Shown here: piece after piece, positions 9,608-19,595 of the stretch | Position numbering within the stretch: the first letter of the stretch is position 1 | Layout of the letters: every line of letters starts with the position of its first letter | NCBI GenBank assembly: GCA_963724365.1 | Contig: CAVRUR010000014.1 | Span: forward strand, 1-64,000 | From: JALORV01 sp963724365 | GTDB lineage: Bacteria; Pseudomonadota; Gammaproteobacteria; Burkholderiales; Burkholderiaceae_F | Direction of reading: 5' to 3' | DNA: 64,000 nt | The notes under the pieces: generated by a model | The model's input: the letters and a program-made list of their open reading frames with translations, nothing else | Database searches by the model: none | Told to the model about the DNA's origin: nothing | Program-made: the position numbers and the translations under genes

Positions 9608-10582
9608 ATGAAATTCACTACGCTATTGGCCGCTGCCGCGCTCACGCTGGCGGCCGGCACGCCGTACGCCCAGACCAAGCTCACGCTCGGCCACGGCGCC
9701 GCGCCCGGAAACCCACGCCATGAAGCGGCGGTGGCCTTTGCGAATGCCGTCAAGCAGAAGAGCGGCGGCAAGATCGAAGTGCAAGTCGCGCCCTCCGCAC
9801 AGCTCGGCGACGACGCCGCGATGTTGACCGCGTTGCGCTCCGGCTCGCTCGACATGTCGGCCAACAGCCAGGGCGCGGCATCGACAGTCGTGCCCGAGTA
9901 CGCCGCGTTCGGCATGCCGTTCCTGTTCGCCGATCCGGCCGCCGCGTTCAAGCTGCTCGACGGACCGCTCGGCAAGGAACTCGCCGAGAAGTCGGCGGCC
10001 AAGAACCTGGTCGTGCTCGGCTACTGGGACAACGGCATCCGCCATGTCTCGAACAGCAAGAAGGCAGTGCTCACGCCTGCCGACATGAAGGGCCTGAAGA
10101 TCCGCACGCCGCCGGACGCAGTGACGATCGACATCATGACGGCGCTCGGCGCCGAGACGCAGCAGATCAAGTTCGCCGAACTGTACGTCGCCCTGCAGCA
10201 GGGCGTGGTCGACGGCCAGGAGAACCCGCTTGCCAACGTCGATGCCTCCAAGCTCTACGAAGTCCAGAAGTTCATCTCGCTGACCGGCCACAAGTTCGAA
10301 ATGACGCCGCTGCTGATCAGCAAGCGCACCTGGGACCGCCTGTCCGAAGCCGACCGCAAGATCCTGATGGAAGCTGCCAACGAAGCGACGGCCGTGCAGC
10401 GCAAGTTGTCGAAAGAAGCGGACGACCGCCTCATGGTCGAACTGCCGAAGAAAGGCGTGAAGATCGACAAGGTCGACCAGTCGCAGTTTGCCAAGGCGAC
10501 CGAGTCGGTGACGGCCAAGTGGACCAGTGGCCCGATCGGCGACTACGTCAAGAAGGTCGTCGCCGCAGCGCGCGCCAAGTAA
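9608..10582 (+). CDS. dctP: TRAP transporter solute-binding protein, DctP family
   Basis: A 324-residue periplasmic binding protein with a cleavable signal (hydrophobic N-terminus ending PYAQ). Family blocks seen are LTLGHGAAPGNPRHEAAVAFA, SLDMSANSQGA, FGMPFLFADP and ADMKGLKIRTPP. The Arg in KIRTPP corresponds to the arginine that clamps the carboxylate of TRAP ligands, and VDGQENPLANV follows. The ligand is therefore most likely an organic or sugar acid. It is preceded by AGGAGA and followed by the two membrane subunits, giving a complete TRAP importer within the operon. Confidence 0.9.
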   Translation: MKFTTLLAAAALTLAAGTPYAQTKLTLGHGAAPGNPRHEAAVAFANAVKQKSGGKIEVQVAPSAQLGDDAAMLTALRSGSLDMSANSQGAASTVVPEYAAFGMPFLFADPAAAFKLLDGPLGKELAEKSAAKNLVVLGYWDNGIRHVSNSKKAVLTPADMKGLKIRTPPDAVTIDIMTALGAETQQIKFAELYVALQQGVVDGQENPLANVDASKLYEVQKFISLTGHKFEMTPLLISKRTWDRLSEADRKILMEAANEATAVQRKLSKEADDRLMVELPKKGVKIDKVDQSQFAKATESVTAKWTSGPIGDYVKKVVAAARAK

Positions 10583-10655
10583 GAACAAGCGGAACACCCG
10601 CGTAAACGGCGGGCCGGCCACGGGCCGGACCCGCCCCATCCCAAAGGAGACAACC

Positions 10656-11160
10656 ATGGCATCCGTGTTTGCGGGGCGGCTCAGTCGCGGCATCGCGTGG
10701 GTGTGCGCCGCGATCCTCTACATCACGTTCGGCGCCATCTTCTTCATTCTCTGCTCCGACGTGTTCCTGCGTTACTTCGCCGGCTCGAGCCTGCGCTGGG
10801 CGTCCGAGATCCCGGAACTGCTGTTCCCGTGGCTCGTGATGGCCGGCGTCGTCCTCGCCGCGCAGCACGGCGCGCACATCGCGACGACCTTTCTCGCGGA
10901 CGCAGTGCACGGAAAGGCGCGGCGCGTGATCGCCGCCGTCGGGCATGTGGCGATCATCGCCGCCTACGGCCTGCTGGCCGTGGTCACCGCGCAGGCGATC
11001 CCGATCGTCGCCGACGAGCGTTCTGCCATTCTGGGCGTGCCCGGATCCGTCACCTACATCTGCCTGTTCATCGGTTTCGTGCTGATTGCACTGGTCCACC
11101 TCGGCGAGCTGCTGCACTGGGTCGACGAGCAGTCACGAGCAAGTCACGGGAGCCTTCTGA
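10656..11160 (+). CDS. dctQ: TRAP transporter small permease, DctQ family (frameshift near the end)
   Basis: Small four-helix membrane subunit of about 168 residues. The sequence starts after an AGGAGA site and contains the family feature FLRYFAGSSLRWASEIPELLF. It then has helices over FPWLVMAGVVLAAQHGAH, HVAIIAAYGLLAVV and YICLFIGFVLIALVHL. The frame as written runs straight into DctM, which would make a fused protein. Dropping one base near 11134 instead gives an ordinary ending HEQVTGAF with a TGA at 11158-11160 that overlaps the DctM ATG as TGATG. That is the usual dctQ/dctM junction, so I treat the fusion as an artefact. Confidence 0.8.
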
Positions 11161-12420
11161 TGAGCGCCGTCGCATTCCTCATCTTTGCACTGGCCGCGAT
11201 TGCGGCGATTCCGATCGCCCACGCGCTCGTGCTGGCCGCGATCGGCGGCATCCTGTACTCCGATCGCGTTCCGCTGAGCCTCGTCGTCGAGCAGATGGTG
11301 TCGCAGGTGCAGAGCTTCCCGCTGATCGCGATTCCCTTCTTCATCCTGACCGGCGCGCTGATGATGGGCGGCCGCCTCGGCAAGACGTTGATCGACCTGC
11401 TGACGACGTTGATCGGCCGATTTCACGGCGGCCCGGCGCAAGTCGGCGTGCTGTCGTCGACACTGTTCGGTGGCGTCTCGGGCTCGGCGGTCGCCGACGC
11501 GTCCGCCATCGGCTCGATGCTGATTCCCTGGCAGAAGAAGCTCGGCTACCCGGGCGGGTTCTCTGCCGCCACGCTGGCATCCGCGGCAACGATCGACATC
11601 CTGATTCCGCCGTCGATTCCCCTGATCATCTTCGCGCTCGCCTCCGGCGCGTCGATCGGTGCACTGTTCCTTGCGGGCATCCTGCCGGGCCTGATGCTGT
11701 GCGTTCGGCTTCATGGCGGTGTGCTACTTCGTCGGGCGCGCCAAGAACTATCCGCGCGAAACGCGGCCGATCAGCGTGAAGCTCGTCCTCAAGGAAATCG
11801 GCTACGCCTCGCCGGCACTGCTGCTGCCCGTCATCATCATCGTCTTCCTGCGGTTCGGCATTGCGACGCCGACCGAGGTCAGCATCATCAGCACGCTCTA
11901 CGCGGGTGTCGTCTCGGCGCTGCTGTACCGCGACATGACGCTCGCGCGGGTCAAGGCGGCCGTGCTGGAATCCGGACTCGCGACCGGCGTCGTGCTGCTC
12001 GTCATCATGGCGTCGAGCGCGATGGGCTGGATCATCACGTTCGAGCAGCTGCCGGTGGCGTTTGCCGAGTTCGCGAAGAACACGCTGCAGGATCCGTGGC
12101 TCATCATCCTCGCGATGAACCTGATCATGCTGGTCGCCGGCATGTTCATCGACCTGCCGGCCGCCGTGCTGCTGCTGACGCCGATCTTCGTTCCGCTGGC
12201 GGCGATGGCGGGCATGGACACGGTGCAGCTGGGCGTGATGATGGTCGTCAACCTGGCCATCGGGCTGTACACGCCGCCGGTGGGCACGACGCTCTTCATC
12301 ACCAGTTCGATCGCCAAGGTCAAGATCGGCGAGACCGTGCGGGCGATGGTGCCGTTCTACATGGTCGCGCTGCTCGTGCTCCTGCTGATGAGCTACGTGC
12401 CGGCGCTGACGATTCGCTAG
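11160..12420 (+). CDS. dctM: TRAP transporter large permease, DctM family (frameshifted)
   Basis: Large membrane subunit of about 420 residues with around a dozen hydrophobic segments. Visible family motifs are FPLIAIPFFILTGALMMGG, STLFGGVSGSAVADASAIGS, the PPSIPLIIFALASGASIG stretch and, near the end, GLYTPPVGTTLF. One frameshift near 11707 (an extra T in TGCGTTCGG) splits the frame; LMLCVGFMAVCYFVG is restored by its removal. It forms the ion-driven import channel with DctQ and receives substrate from DctP. Confidence 0.88.
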
Positions 12421-12451
12421 TCCGGACTTTCGAACGGGATCCATCAACGTC

Positions 12452-14477
12452 ATGAGCACACTCGAAGCCACCAAGGCGCCCGTGCAGGCCAACGCCGATC
12501 TGCAGCGCCTAGCCCATGCGATCCGCTTCGTCTCGATCGACGCGATCGTGCGCGCCACCGAGGGGCACCAGGGCGTTCCGCTCGGCATGGCGGAGATCGC
12601 CACGGCGCTCTTCACCCGGCACATGAAGTTCAATCCGGCCGATCCGACCTGGCCGGACCGCGACCGCTTCGTGCTGTCCAACGGCCACGGATCGATGCTG
12701 CTGTTCTCGCTGCTGTACCTGACCGGCTATGAGCAGATCTCGCTCGACCAGATCAAGACCTTCCGCGAACTCGGTTCGCACTGCGAAGGTCATCCGGAGT
12801 TCGATCCGGCGAGCGGCATCGAAGTGACGACCGGCCCGCTGGGGCAGGGCATCGCCAACGCGTTCGGCATGGCGGTCGCGGAGGCCTATCTGAACGCCCG
12901 CTTCGGCTCCGGGCTGGTCGACCACTACTCCTACGCGTTCGTCGGCGACGGCTGCCTGCAGGAAGGGCATCGGCCAGGAGATGATCTCGCTGGCGGGTCA
13001 CCTGCGGCTGGGCAAGCTGGTCCTCTTCTGGGACGACAACCGCATCACCGACGACGGCAGCACACAGCTCTCGATCAGCGAAGACGTGGCCGCGCGCTTC
13101 CGCGTGGCCGACTGGCACGTGGTCGAGGTCGATGGCCACGACCTCGAAGCCGTGTCGGACGCGATCGCCGCGGCGAAGAAGGATCCACGGCCGTCGATGA
13201 TCGCCTGCCGCACGGTGATTGCGAAGGGCATCGCGCGCCTGCAGGGGCAGCGCGGTGGCCACAGCGGGCGACTGCATCCGGAAGACGCCGCAGCGGCCCG
13301 GCAGGCGCTGGACTGGCCGCATCCGTCCTTCGAGGTCCCCGAGGATGTACTCAATGCGTGGCGTGCCGCCGGGCGCCGCAGCGATCGCGAACACGCCGCG
13401 TGGTCCAAGCGCGTGGCTGCGCTGCCGGCCGCCGAGCGCGCGGAATTCGAGCGCGTGCTGCGCGGCGAACTGCCCGCCGGCTGGCGCGAAGTCCTGCTCG
13501 ACTACAAGCGGCGCGCCGTGAACGCGGCCAAGCCGCAGGGCGGGATCATGATCTCCGCAGAGATCAACGACCTGCTGACCGATGTGCTGCCTGAGCGCAT
13601 GGTGGCCTGCGCCGATCTCGAGGCGCCGACCAGCCACAAGCGCCGGCTGCAGGCATTCACCGCGAACGACCGTCGCGGCGCCTACGTGCACTGCGGCGTG
13701 CGCGAGCACGTGATGGGCGCGATGGCCAATGGCATGGCGGCGCACGGTGGCGTCATCCCGCTCGCCGTCACCTACCTCCCGTTTGCCGACTACGAACGCC
13801 CCGCGATGCGCATGGCGGCGCTGATGGGCCTGCCGGTGAAGTTCGTGTTCAGCCACGACTCGATCGGCGTCGGCAAGAACGGGCCGACGCACCAGCCGGT
13901 CGAGATCCTCGCGTCGCTGCGCGCGATGCCCAACATGCTGGTGCTGCGTCCGGCCGACGCCGTCGAAGCAGCCGAATGCTGGGAGATCGCGCTCGAGCAC
14001 CGCACCGGACCGGCGAGCCTGGTGTTCGCGCGGCAGGAACTGCCGCTCGTGCGCAGAGCCGGCGATGAGAACCTTTCACGTCGGGGCGCCTACGTGCTGA
14101 CCGAAGGCGAAGGCGCGCCGCGGCAGGTGACGCTGCTCGCCACCGGCTCCGAAGTCACGCTCGCCGTGCAGGCGCGTGCGCGTCTGCAGGCGGAAGGTGT
14201 CTCGACCGCGGTCGTGTCGATGCCTTCCTGGGAGTTGTTCGAACGGCAGGATCCGGCGTATCGCGCCGCGACGCTCGGACAGGGTTGCGTGCGGGTCGGC
14301 GTCGAAGCGGCGCTGCGCTTCGGCTGGGATCGCTACCTCGGCGAGCTGGGCGGCTTCGTCGGCATGACCGGCTTCGGCGCTTCGGGCCCGGCCGATGCGC
14401 TGTACGAGCACTTCGGCATCACGCCGGCCGCGATCGTGGCCGAAGCCAAGCGCTGTCTCAAGCAGCGGCACTCATAG
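12452..14477 (+). CDS. full-length transketolase (frameshifted)
   Basis: A single-chain transketolase of about 675 residues, TPP-dependent. The N-terminal domain has FVLSNGHGSMLLFSLLYLTG, GPLGQGIANAFGMAVAE and the TPP motif FVGDGCLQEG...WDDNRITDDG. The pyrimidine domain shows CGVREHVMGAMANGMAAHGG and FVFSHDSIGVGKNGPTHQP, and the third domain LLATGSEVTLAVQARARL. One frameshift near 12967 (GAAGGGCAT with one G too many) is the only defect. It lies downstream of a split transketolase in the same operon, so the locus encodes two complete transketolase activities. It may serve the pentose-phosphate side of the pathway or process the product of the split enzyme. Confidence 0.9.
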
Positions 14478-14488
14478 CGAGGTCTGCC

Positions 14489-15454
14489 ATGCACAGGATC
14501 GTTTTCCTCGACCGCTCCACGATCGCGCCGCAGATCACACTTCGGCGGCCGGTCTTCGAGCACCAGCTGGTCGAGCACGCGAACACGCAGCCCGACGAGG
14601 TCGTCGCACGACTGAAGGGTGCATCGGTGGCGATCCTCAACAAGGTGCCGATGCCGGCGGCCGTCCTCCAGCAGTTGCCGGATCTGCGGCTGATCGCCGT
14701 GGCGGCCACCGGCACCGACTGCGTCGACAAGACATACTGCGAGGCGCACGGCATCGCGGTGTCGAACATCCGCGGCTACGCAGTGAACACCGTGCCGGAG
14801 CACGCGTTCGCACTCATCTTCGCGCTGCGCCGGAACGTCATCGCCTACCGCGAGGATGTCATCGCCGGGCGCTGGCAGGAGTCGGGCCAGTTCTGCTTCT
14901 TCGATCACCCGATCCACGATCTCGCGGGCGCGCGGCTGGGGATCATCGGCGAAGGGGTGCTCGGACAGCGCGTCGCGGAGATCGCGCGCGCGCTCGAAAT
15001 GGTGCCGATGTTCGCCGCCCACAAGGGCGTGAGCGGGCTGGGGCCGCTGTATACGCCCTGGCAGGAAGTGCTGGAAACGGCAGACATCATCACGCTGCAC
15101 TCGCCACTGACGCCACAAACCCGCAACATGATCGCGATGCCCGAGTTCCGCGCGATGAAGAAGCGGCCGTTGCTCATCAATACGGCGCGCGGTGGCCTCG
15201 TCGACGAAGCAGACCTCGTGCGTGCGCTAGACGAAGGACTGATCAGCGGCGTCGGCTTCGACGTCACGATCGGCGAGCCGCCGCCCCTCGACAGTCCGCT
15301 GATGCGTATCGCGAAGCGACCCAACGTCATCCTGACGCCGCACGTGGCCTGGGCGTCCGACGAGGCGCAGCAATCTCTGGCCGATCAGCTGATGGACAAC
15401 ATCGAGAACTTCGTCGCCGGGCGACCCAGCAACCTGGTGAAGGGTGCCTTCTAG
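14489..15454 (+). CDS. D-2-hydroxyacid dehydrogenase (glycerate/hydroxypyruvate type)
   Basis: A 321-residue NAD(P)-dependent dehydrogenase of the D-isomer-specific family. The Rossmann motif GIIGEGVLGQRVAE is near residue 150. The substrate arginine lies in NTARGGLVDEADL near residue 235 and the catalytic His in ILTPHVAWAS near residue 285; the conserved Glu is expected in the VGFDVTIGEPPP region. It resembles HprA-type glycerate dehydrogenases, which interconvert hydroxypyruvate and D-glycerate. With a glycerate kinase immediately downstream, this role is the most economical reading. It starts 11 bases after the transketolase stop. Confidence 0.85.
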   Translation: MHRIVFLDRSTIAPQITLRRPVFEHQLVEHANTQPDEVVARLKGASVAILNKVPMPAAVLQQLPDLRLIAVAATGTDCVDKTYCEAHGIAVSNIRGYAVNTVPEHAFALIFALRRNVIAYREDVIAGRWQESGQFCFFDHPIHDLAGARLGIIGEGVLGQRVAEIARALEMVPMFAAHKGVSGLGPLYTPWQEVLETADIITLHSPLTPQTRNMIAMPEFRAMKKRPLLINTARGGLVDEADLVRALDEGLISGVGFDVTIGEPPPLDSPLMRIAKRPNVILTPHVAWASDEAQQSLADQLMDNIENFVAGRPSNLVKGAF

Positions 15455-15496
15455 GCAGCGTTTCCTGCCGAATTGCGGCTCGCGGTAAATTTGCCC

Positions 15497-16802
15497 ATGT
15501 CCAATGCGACCGCCCACCTCGTAGAACCGCAAACGCTGCTGCGTGCCAGCTTCGACGCTGCCGTGGCCGCGGCCGATCCGCAGCGCATGCTGGCGGGGCA
15601 TCTGCCGGCGAAGCCGGAGCGCGCGCTGGTCGTCGGCGCGGGCAAGGCCGCGGCCAGCATGGCCGTGGCGGTCGAGCGCGCCTGGGCGGGGGTCGACCTC
15701 GAAGGTCTGGTCATCACGCGCTATGGACACGGCCTGCCGACGCAGCGCATCCGCGTCGTCGAGGCCGGCCACCCGGTACCCGATGCGGCCGGCGAGGCCG
15801 CGGCGAGCGAAATCCTGGCGCGTGCGTCGAAGCTCAACGCCGGCGACCTGTTGCTGGTCCTGGTGTCCGGAGGCGGCTCGAGCCTGCTGTCGCTGCCGGT
15901 GCCTGACGTTGCGATGGACGAACTCAAGCGGGTCACGCGCGACCTGCTCGCGAGCGGCGCTCCGATCGAGCAGATGAATGTCGTGCGCAAGCACCTGTCG
16001 CAGATCGCCGGCGGACGGCTGGCCGCTGTGGCAGCCGCGCGCGGTGCGCGCGTGGTGGCGCTGATCATCTCCGATGTCACCGGCGATGCTCCGGCCGACA
16101 TCGCATCTGGGCCAAGTGCGCCTGACCCGAGCACGTTCGCGGATGCCCAGGCGATCCTGCGCCGCTGGAATGTGGCACCGCCGGTCAGTATTGAACGCTG
16201 GCTTGCACGTGGTGCGCGGGGCGAGGTTGCGGAAACACCCAAGCCCGGCGATCCGCTCTTCGCCGGCGTCGAAAACCGGGTGATCGCGACCGCGCATCGT
16301 TCGCTGGAGCAGGCGGCCGACGTCTTCCGCCGTGCCGGCATCGCACCCGTCATCCTCGGCGACACGGTGACCGGCGAGGCGCGCGAAGTCGCCAAGGTCT
16401 ATGCCGCACTGGTGCGTGAGCTGAGTGACCCATGCGGGGCCGTTCGTGCGGCCGGTAGCACTGATTTCAGGAGGCGAATGCACCGTGACCTTGCCGCCCG
16501 GGGTGCGTGGCCGTGGTGGTCGCTGCAGCGAATTCCTGCTGTCGCTGTCGGTCGAACTCGACAGCGCGCCCGATGTACACGCGCTGGCCGCTGATACGGA
16601 CGGCATCGACGGCAGCGAGGACAACGCGGGTGCGTGGCTCGCCCCGGACACGAGCGAGCGTGCCGCGCGAGGCGGCGTGTCCGCGCGCGCGGCACTCGAT
16701 GCGCACGATGCCTACGGCTACTTCGCGGCAGCCGACTCGCTGATCGTCACCGGGCCGACACTGACCAACGTCAACGACTACCGGGTGATCCTGGTCGCGT
16801 GA
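15497..16802 (+). CDS. glycerate 2-kinase, MOFRL family (frameshifted)
   Basis: A kinase of about 434 residues of the GckA/TtuD (MOFRL) family, which phosphorylates D-glycerate to 2-phosphoglycerate. Visible are ERALVVGAGKAAASMA, EAGHPVPDAAGEAA, LVLVSGGGSSLLSLP, NVVRKHLSQIAGGRLA, the ISDVTGDAPADIASGP loop and, after the break, ALISGGECTVTLPPG and ALAADTDGIDGSEDNAGA. One frameshift near 16420 (extra A) separates the final quarter. It is the last gene of the operon and links it to glycolysis. The start at 15497 gives normal family length. Confidence 0.88.
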
Positions 16803-16810
16803 ATCGATTC

Positions 16811-16840
16811 ATCGCGGCGACCAACGTTGGTCGCCGCGAT
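16811..16840. terminator. perfect 30-base palindrome, likely bidirectional terminator
   Basis: The two 15-base arms (ATCGCGGCGACCAAC and its exact complement) meet without a spacer. It begins 8 bases after the glycerate kinase stop and ends 10 bases before the stop of the minus-strand secreted protein, so it separates convergent genes. There is no T-run, so it could work with Rho or as a 3'-end stabilising hairpin in both directions. Confidence 0.65.
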
Positions 16841-16850
16841 GAGCGGGCGT

Positions 16851-17201
16851 TCAGGGCGTTGCCAGCGAGTCGAGGCCCGCCAGCAGCACCGGCGGCTCAT
16901 CGATACCAAAGTCCGACATCGGCGGGAAGTTGACCTGCGCATAGTAAGTGGCAGGCAGGTCCAGCAGCAGTCCGTCCGCGGAGTTGGAGGCCGGGGTGCC
17001 TTCGTCGGGCATCGGGAATTCCGTTTCGAAAGCCGGAAGTCCGAATTCGGTCCATGAAGAGTTGTCGTCGCCGGACTGCGCGAGGCTGGGGCTGCTTGAC
17101 AGCACCAGGGCGGCTGCCGTGACGGTCGTGGCGAGCAGGGTGGATAGACGTAGCTTGCTTGAACCAGAAAGGTTTGAAAGTCGAGTGACAGGGCGGGTCA
17201 T
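16851..17201 (-). CDS. small exported protein of unknown function
   Basis: I do not recognise a family. The 116-residue product has a positively charged start, a long hydrophobic stretch and a signal-peptidase site after SPSLAQ near residue 43. The mature part of about 73 residues is acidic and rich in Pro, Asp and Leu (for example FPMPDEGTPASNSADG and PPMSDFGIDEPPVLLAG) and has no cysteine. The start at 17201 has AGGAGAT upstream; an in-frame ATG 7 codons earlier lies before that site. It stands alone with a 500-base upstream region. Location is likely periplasm or secreted. Confidence 0.65.
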   Translation of the reverse strand: MTRPVTRLSNLSGSSKLRLSTLLATTVTAAALVLSSSPSLAQSGDDNSSWTEFGLPAFETEFPMPDEGTPASNSADGLLLDLPATYYAQVNFPPMSDFGIDEPPVLLAGLDSLATP

Positions 17202-17700
17202 GTGGATCTCCTGGCGGGACACTGGTGGGCGGCCCGCGACGCTTGCGTTGAAGTCGGTGGAAGCTCTTTCGGCTCCGCCGTCGTCATCGACACACAGTGC
17301 CGACGTGAAGCCAGCGTAGGAGGAGAGCCCTATCGGCGCGACGCAGAAAGTCGTGCCGCGTGCGCGGCTTATGCAGCAGAGCGAGCACGCAAAAGTCGCA
17401 CGCCGGCGAGCCGTCGGCGCTCAGGAGCAGTCGTCTAGGCAGTCACTCTGGCCGGAACTTCTGTCACAGTTAGTGAAGTTCCGCGTCAAAGTGTTTGAGA
17501 ATTCCATACTGACGCCCTGACCGTATCACGATGGCACCCGGCCAGTTGCTGCCGTAGAAGATCAGTTGAGTATCGCCCCAAAGCGGACTTTATGACCAGC
17601 ACGTGGGCGCTTCCCTTTTGCGAAGCACGATGACAGGTGCGCTGGGAGCGCGTAGCGTCTGCCGGCCGGGCGCATGTGCACCGGATCACTAGGAGACGCC
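17202..17700. other. intergenic stretch without recognised gene
   Basis: About 500 bases between the divergent secreted-protein and DUF1080 genes. It must contain both promoters. I see no convincing open frame, repeat or RNA gene in it. Confidence 0.45.
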
Positions 17701-18321
17701 ATGAACCGTACCGCCGCCGCAGCAGCGACCGTGCTCTTGGCCGCATCGATCGCCGCAGGTTGCGCCGACATGCCTGGCCGCGACAGCGGCTGGGTGACCC
17801 TGATTGACGGCGCGAAAGGCCTGGAAAACTGGGATCTCGTCGGAGATGCGAACTGGCGGGCCGAGGACAGCGCGATCGTCGCCGACACCGGCAAGGGCGG
17901 ATTTCTGGTGACCAAGCAGCCGTATCAGGACTTCCAGATCCGTATCGAGTTCTGGGCGGCCCCGAGCGCGAACAGCGGCATCTACATGCGCTGTGCCGAT
18001 GGCAAGGCGCTGACGGACAAGACGTGCTACGAGGCGAACATCTTCGACCAGCGCCCCGATCCGACCTACGGAACCGGCGCCATCGTTCATCACGCGGCGG
18101 TTCCGCACAACAAGTTCAAGGCGGGTGGGCAGTGGAACACCTACGACATTACGGTCAAGGGCAATGAAGTGACCGTCATGCTGAACGGCGTGCAAACCGC
18201 GAAGCTCACTAACGACCAGCTGAAGTCGGGGCCGATCGGACTGCAGTACGGCACGCTGCCGCCGAAAGGCGAGCCCGGCGGCGCGATCAAGTTCCGCAAA
18301 GTGCAGATCAGGACGCTCTAG
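17701..18321 (+). CDS. DUF1080 (3-keto-disaccharide hydrolase-like) lipoprotein
   Basis: A 206-residue lipoprotein with lipobox AAGC near residue 20, starting 5 bases after AGGAGAC. The mature domain is the DUF1080/LamG-like jelly-roll: WVTLIDGAKGLENWDLVGD, FLVTKQPYQDFQIRIEFW, NSGIYMRCADG, GQWNTYDITVKGNEVTVMLNG and the closing GGAIKFRKVQIR. Members are extracytoplasmic carbohydrate-active or carbohydrate-binding proteins, and some hydrolyse 3-keto-glycosides. No sugar oxidase or transporter gene adjoins, so the substrate is open. Confidence 0.85.
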   Translation: MNRTAAAAATVLLAASIAAGCADMPGRDSGWVTLIDGAKGLENWDLVGDANWRAEDSAIVADTGKGGFLVTKQPYQDFQIRIEFWAAPSANSGIYMRCADGKALTDKTCYEANIFDQRPDPTYGTGAIVHHAAVPHNKFKAGGQWNTYDITVKGNEVTVMLNGVQTAKLTNDQLKSGPIGLQYGTLPPKGEPGGAIKFRKVQIRTL

Positions 18322-18640
18322 GCGCACCCGACTCTAACGGCACACGCGCGAGCGCGCACCCTCACGCACCTCGCATTCATTTCACGATGAGTGAACGAGA
18401 ACTCGTGTCGGAAGACGATGCGGTGACCGGCTGGATCGGTGGCGCCCGAGGCATCAGTGGGAGGCTGTTCGCGGCGTCAGGGAGCGAATGGCGTCAGCCA
18501 TTGGACTTGCGAGATGAAAGGTTTCGACGTTTCCTGCTTGTCGCGCGCGAAGGAATCGGAAGCACAACCGTACTTCTTGCCAAAGTGAACTCCCCACTTC
18601 TTGCGACGAGAAGCCAACCTTAGTGAGGCCTCGTTATCCG

Positions 18641-18950
18641 CCGCCATCTACGCGGCAAGGAAGCAACTGTTGGCTGGGACAACGTTGAGGTCACGACGCC
18701 TGACGGCAACCGATACTTCTCTATCCACTTTGGCGGCAGCGATCCTGCAGTACTGAGCGATTGGTGTGCCGCCGCTGCGGTCAGCCAAGGTCTACGAGTG
18801 GAGTCGACTGACGATTCTGCTCTCCACGTGCGGGCGCCCAGCGCACTGCGACCTGTCTCTTTGTCCAACTGCTATGGAAGCTTGCACAAGGTCAGGGACG
18901 TTGTCGCTGAGGTTTGGCCGCACGAAACCCCCGTTCCCCAGCAGCCGCGA
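18641..18950 (+). pseudogene. protein-like fragment without start
   Basis: One frame reads continuously as GWDNVEVTTPDGNRYFSIHF, then GGSDPAVLSDWCAAAVSQGL and NCYGSLHKVRDVVAEVWPHE, which has normal protein character. No start codon or ribosome site precedes it, and its downstream part becomes low-quality. I read it as the surviving part of an unrecognised gene; I cannot assign a family. Confidence 0.35.
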
Positions 18951-19373
18951 ATGAGGCCTAACGGCCTAACCACTCGTCCAACGGGCTCGTCCGCCAACGG
19001 CGTGTCGGTTGCGACGGCTTTGAAGATGCCGGCGGCTACTTCGGGTTGTCGTGCCACAGTAGCCCGCGAGGCAAACTGCGGCCAACTGCGGACAGTCTCC
19101 AGCCGCCCTGCGAATGACCGAATGCAGCCAGTCTTCCCATCGGATTGGCCAACCGAGCGGTCATCTAAAGACCGCGACCGTGGAGATGCGCGGGAATGAT
19201 GAGGTCGTTGTGAAAGCTGCTGCGGGAGTGCGATGCGAGTCCGAAGGAGTTCCAGCGCTCGCAAATGCAGAAACTGATGGACTCGTAACTAGGCACCGTT
19301 AATGTGCGATTTCGCGCGGCTGCGAAGCGAGGTCCAACTCCTCGCTCCGAGCCAAGTCTGTCAATGACGGACC

Positions 19374-19595
19374 CTAGGGTGGTCGCACGGGTGCGGCCCG
19401 TATAGGTCCAAGTGGGTTGGTGCAGGGCATGAACGCGAGACCTAGCGTTACGCCATCTTTTGTCGGCAGATGTGTGGAATCTGCTTCTGAGTAGGTGACG
19501 TTGGACGCCCAACGGTCCGCAGGCAGCATCAACCTAAATGAGCCTGCCGCCATGCTCAGGACCCGCGCAAGACAACGGAAGAAAGCCGCATTCAT
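19374..19595 (-). CDS. possible small protein, 73 residues
   Basis: The frame begins MNAAFFRCLARVLSMAAG directly after a good GGGAGGCGCT ribosome site. It could have a short hydrophobic leader followed by LPADRWASNVTYSEAD. I recognise no family and the frame is short, so this is tentative. It lies alone in the low-coding region. Confidence 0.3.
   Translation of the reverse strand: MNAAFFRCLARVLSMAAGSFRLMLPADRWASNVTYSEADSTHLPTKDGVTLGLAFMPCTNPLGPIRAAPVRPP

Noticed and set aside
10656..12420. Natural DctQ-DctM fusion protein
   Set aside because: Such fusions exist, but removing one base gives a normal DctQ end and a TGATG overlap with DctM. The window is full of one-base insertions, so separate genes are more likely.
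18950..19010. GGCCTAACGGCCTAACC... resembling part of an integron attC site
   Set aside because: No matching second core site, no imperfect dyad of the right size and no integrase gene were found. The neighbouring gene ends lack similar sequences.
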